NCBI GenBank assembly: GCA_014381035.1 | Contig: JACMIS010000523.1 | Coordinates: forward strand, 1-5,499 | From: Armatimonadota bacterium | GTDB lineage: Bacteria > Armatimonadota > Armatimonadia > Armatimonadales > Armatimonadaceae | Direction of reading: 5' to 3' | Length of the DNA: 5,499 nt | In this document: positions 4,698 through 5,499 of the stretch, piece by piece | How the letters are laid out: each line of letters opens with the position of its first letter | How positions within the stretch are numbered: position 1 is the stretch's first letter | Position numbers and translations under genes: made by a program | The notes under the pieces: generated by a model | Told to the model about the DNA's origin: nothing | What the model saw: only the letters and a program-made list of their open reading frames with translations | Databases searched by the model: none

Positions 4698-5499
4698 CTA
4701 ATGTCGGAAGTGGCGGACCCCCGTAAACACCATCGCGATGCCGCGTTCGTTGCACAGCGCGACGGTTTCGGCGTCGCGGACCGAACCACCGGGCTGGATG
4801 ATGGACGTTACGCCCGCGTTCGCGGCGGTTTCCGGACCGTCGGCGAACGGGAAGAACGCGTCCGAGGCGAGGGCGGCACCTTTCGCGTGATCGCCCGCTT
4901 GCTCGACCGCGAGGCGCACCGAGCGCACGCGGTTCATCTGCCCCGCACCGACGCCGCGCAATGCCCCGTCCTTGCTGATCACAATCGCGTTCGACTTGAC
5001 GTGCTTGACCACGCGCCACGCGAACAGGAGTTCGGCAATTTCCGCTTCGGTCGGCTTGCGGTCGGTCGGGAATTGGAGGTCTGTGTCCGTGAGCGGTCGG
5101 TAGTCGCGGGTGGAAACGAGAAGCCCGCCGACGATCTGTTTCACCGTGAAACCGTCCTTGCCGGGACCGGAAAACGGCGCGACTTCCAACAGCCGCAGGT
5201 TCGCGCCCCATTTGCGCTTCGTGGTCAGCGTTTCGACGACGCCTTCCTCGTAGCCCGGCGCGACGACGCACTCGAAGAAGTTATTCGGCTCCGTGATCGC
5301 GGCGGCGGTCGCGGCGTCTAACGGGCGGTTTACGGCGAGGATGCCGCCGAACGCCGAGATCGTGTCGGCGGCGCGGGCTTGCACGAACGCTTCGGAAAGG
5401 GCGTCCGCCATCGCGCACCCGCACGGGTTGGCGTGCTTGATGATCGCGGCGGTCGGTTTTTCGGTGAACTCTTTGACCAACTCCAACGCGCCGTCCAGA
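4698..5499 (-). CDS. purH: Bifunctional AICAR formyltransferase/IMP cyclohydrolase, C-terminal part
   Basis: The gene runs off the right edge, leaving the last 266 residues, all from the AICAR transformylase domain. This domain transfers a formyl group from 10-formyl-tetrahydrofolate to AICAR. The missing N-terminal domain would close the ring to IMP, completing purine synthesis in the cytosol. Visible signatures, in order, are AAIIKHANPCG carrying the catalytic Lys-His pair, SAFGGILAVNR, FFECVVAPGYEEG, GANLRLLE, GGLLVSTRD, FAWRVVKHVKSNAIV, GVGAGQMNRVRS, ASDAFFPFADG, SIIQPGGSVRD and the terminal MVFTGVRHFRH. All expected blocks are present and intact. The reading continues upstream of the TTG at 5486 as LDGA, so that codon is not a start. 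The regulator gene follows 17 bp after the stop. Confidence 0.97.
   Translation of the reverse strand, partial: LDGALELVKEFTEKPTAAIIKHANPCGCAMADALSEAFVQARAADTISAFGGILAVNRPLDAATAAAITEPNNFFECVVAPGYEEGVVETLTTKRKWGANLRLLEVAPFSGPGKDGFTVKQIVGGLLVSTRDYRPLTDTDLQFPTDRKPTEAEIAELLFAWRVVKHVKSNAIVISKDGALRGVGAGQMNRVRSVRLAVEQAGDHAKGAALASDAFFPFADGPETAANAGVTSIIQPGGSVRDAETVALCNERGIAMVFTGVRHFRH

Noticed and set aside
4681..5271. 197-residue in-frame N-terminal extension of the AraC regulator
   Set aside because: The added sequence is an Arg-rich out-of-frame reading of purH. The known family architecture starts near the ATG at 4680.
4695..5321. 208-residue plus-strand open frame opposite purH
   Set aside because: It is a shadow of a GC-rich gene. 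The purH frame on the other strand has all its family signatures, and this one has none.
1..5499. Search for CRISPR arrays, tRNA genes, insertion sequences or a defence system
   Set aside because: No long direct repeats with spacers, no tRNA-like cloverleaf, and no transposase, nuclease or toxin-antitoxin motifs were seen; all major open frames are accounted for.

Overview
The window reads as a chromosomal housekeeping segment from a moderately GC-rich bacterium. Core genes sample at about 60-70% G+C (60% at 361-420, 67% at 3121-3180, 70% at 4921-4980). The order is a four-S1-domain ribosomal protein S1 with a long acidic tail, then coaE, then rodA, with no Shine-Dalgarno sequence before coaE or rodA. 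This would fit a poorly sampled phylum such as Armatimonadota, but that is only a guess: no rRNA or other phylogenetic marker is present to settle it.

Left half, plus strand. A 5'-truncated S1 gene (1-1424) ends in a perfect 17-bp hairpin (1439-1475). A 132-bp gap separates it from coaE (1557-2192), the last enzyme of coenzyme A synthesis. After 18 bp comes rodA (2211-3332), the SEDS glycosyltransferase that polymerises lateral-wall peptidoglycan. coaE and rodA look like one transcription unit.

Right half, minus strand, read from the right edge. The C-terminal AICAR-transformylase part of purH (4698 to the edge) is followed after 17 bp by an AraC-type regulator with a DUF6597-like N-terminal region (3865-4680). 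A VOC/glyoxalase-fold protein (3366-3755) follows that and converges on rodA with only 33 bp between. The regulator, the VOC gene and their spacer are clearly poorer in G+C (samples of 37-51%) than the genes on either side. They look like an acquired regulator-plus-effector cassette placed behind purH.

Two pieces of structure are not explained by the genes. First, a degenerate 8-bp-periodic repeat (consensus about TYRGGTGR) occurs in three blocks. All are in or touching the two gaps that flank coaE-rodA, and they lie in both orientations. Second, a 52-bp interrupted palindrome sits in the regulator-VOC spacer. It has paired 5-bp and 8-bp arms, equal 4-bp interruptions and an 18-bp centre, and it is a candidate operator or RNA structure. 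I found no CRISPR array, tRNA, rRNA, insertion sequence or complete novel system.
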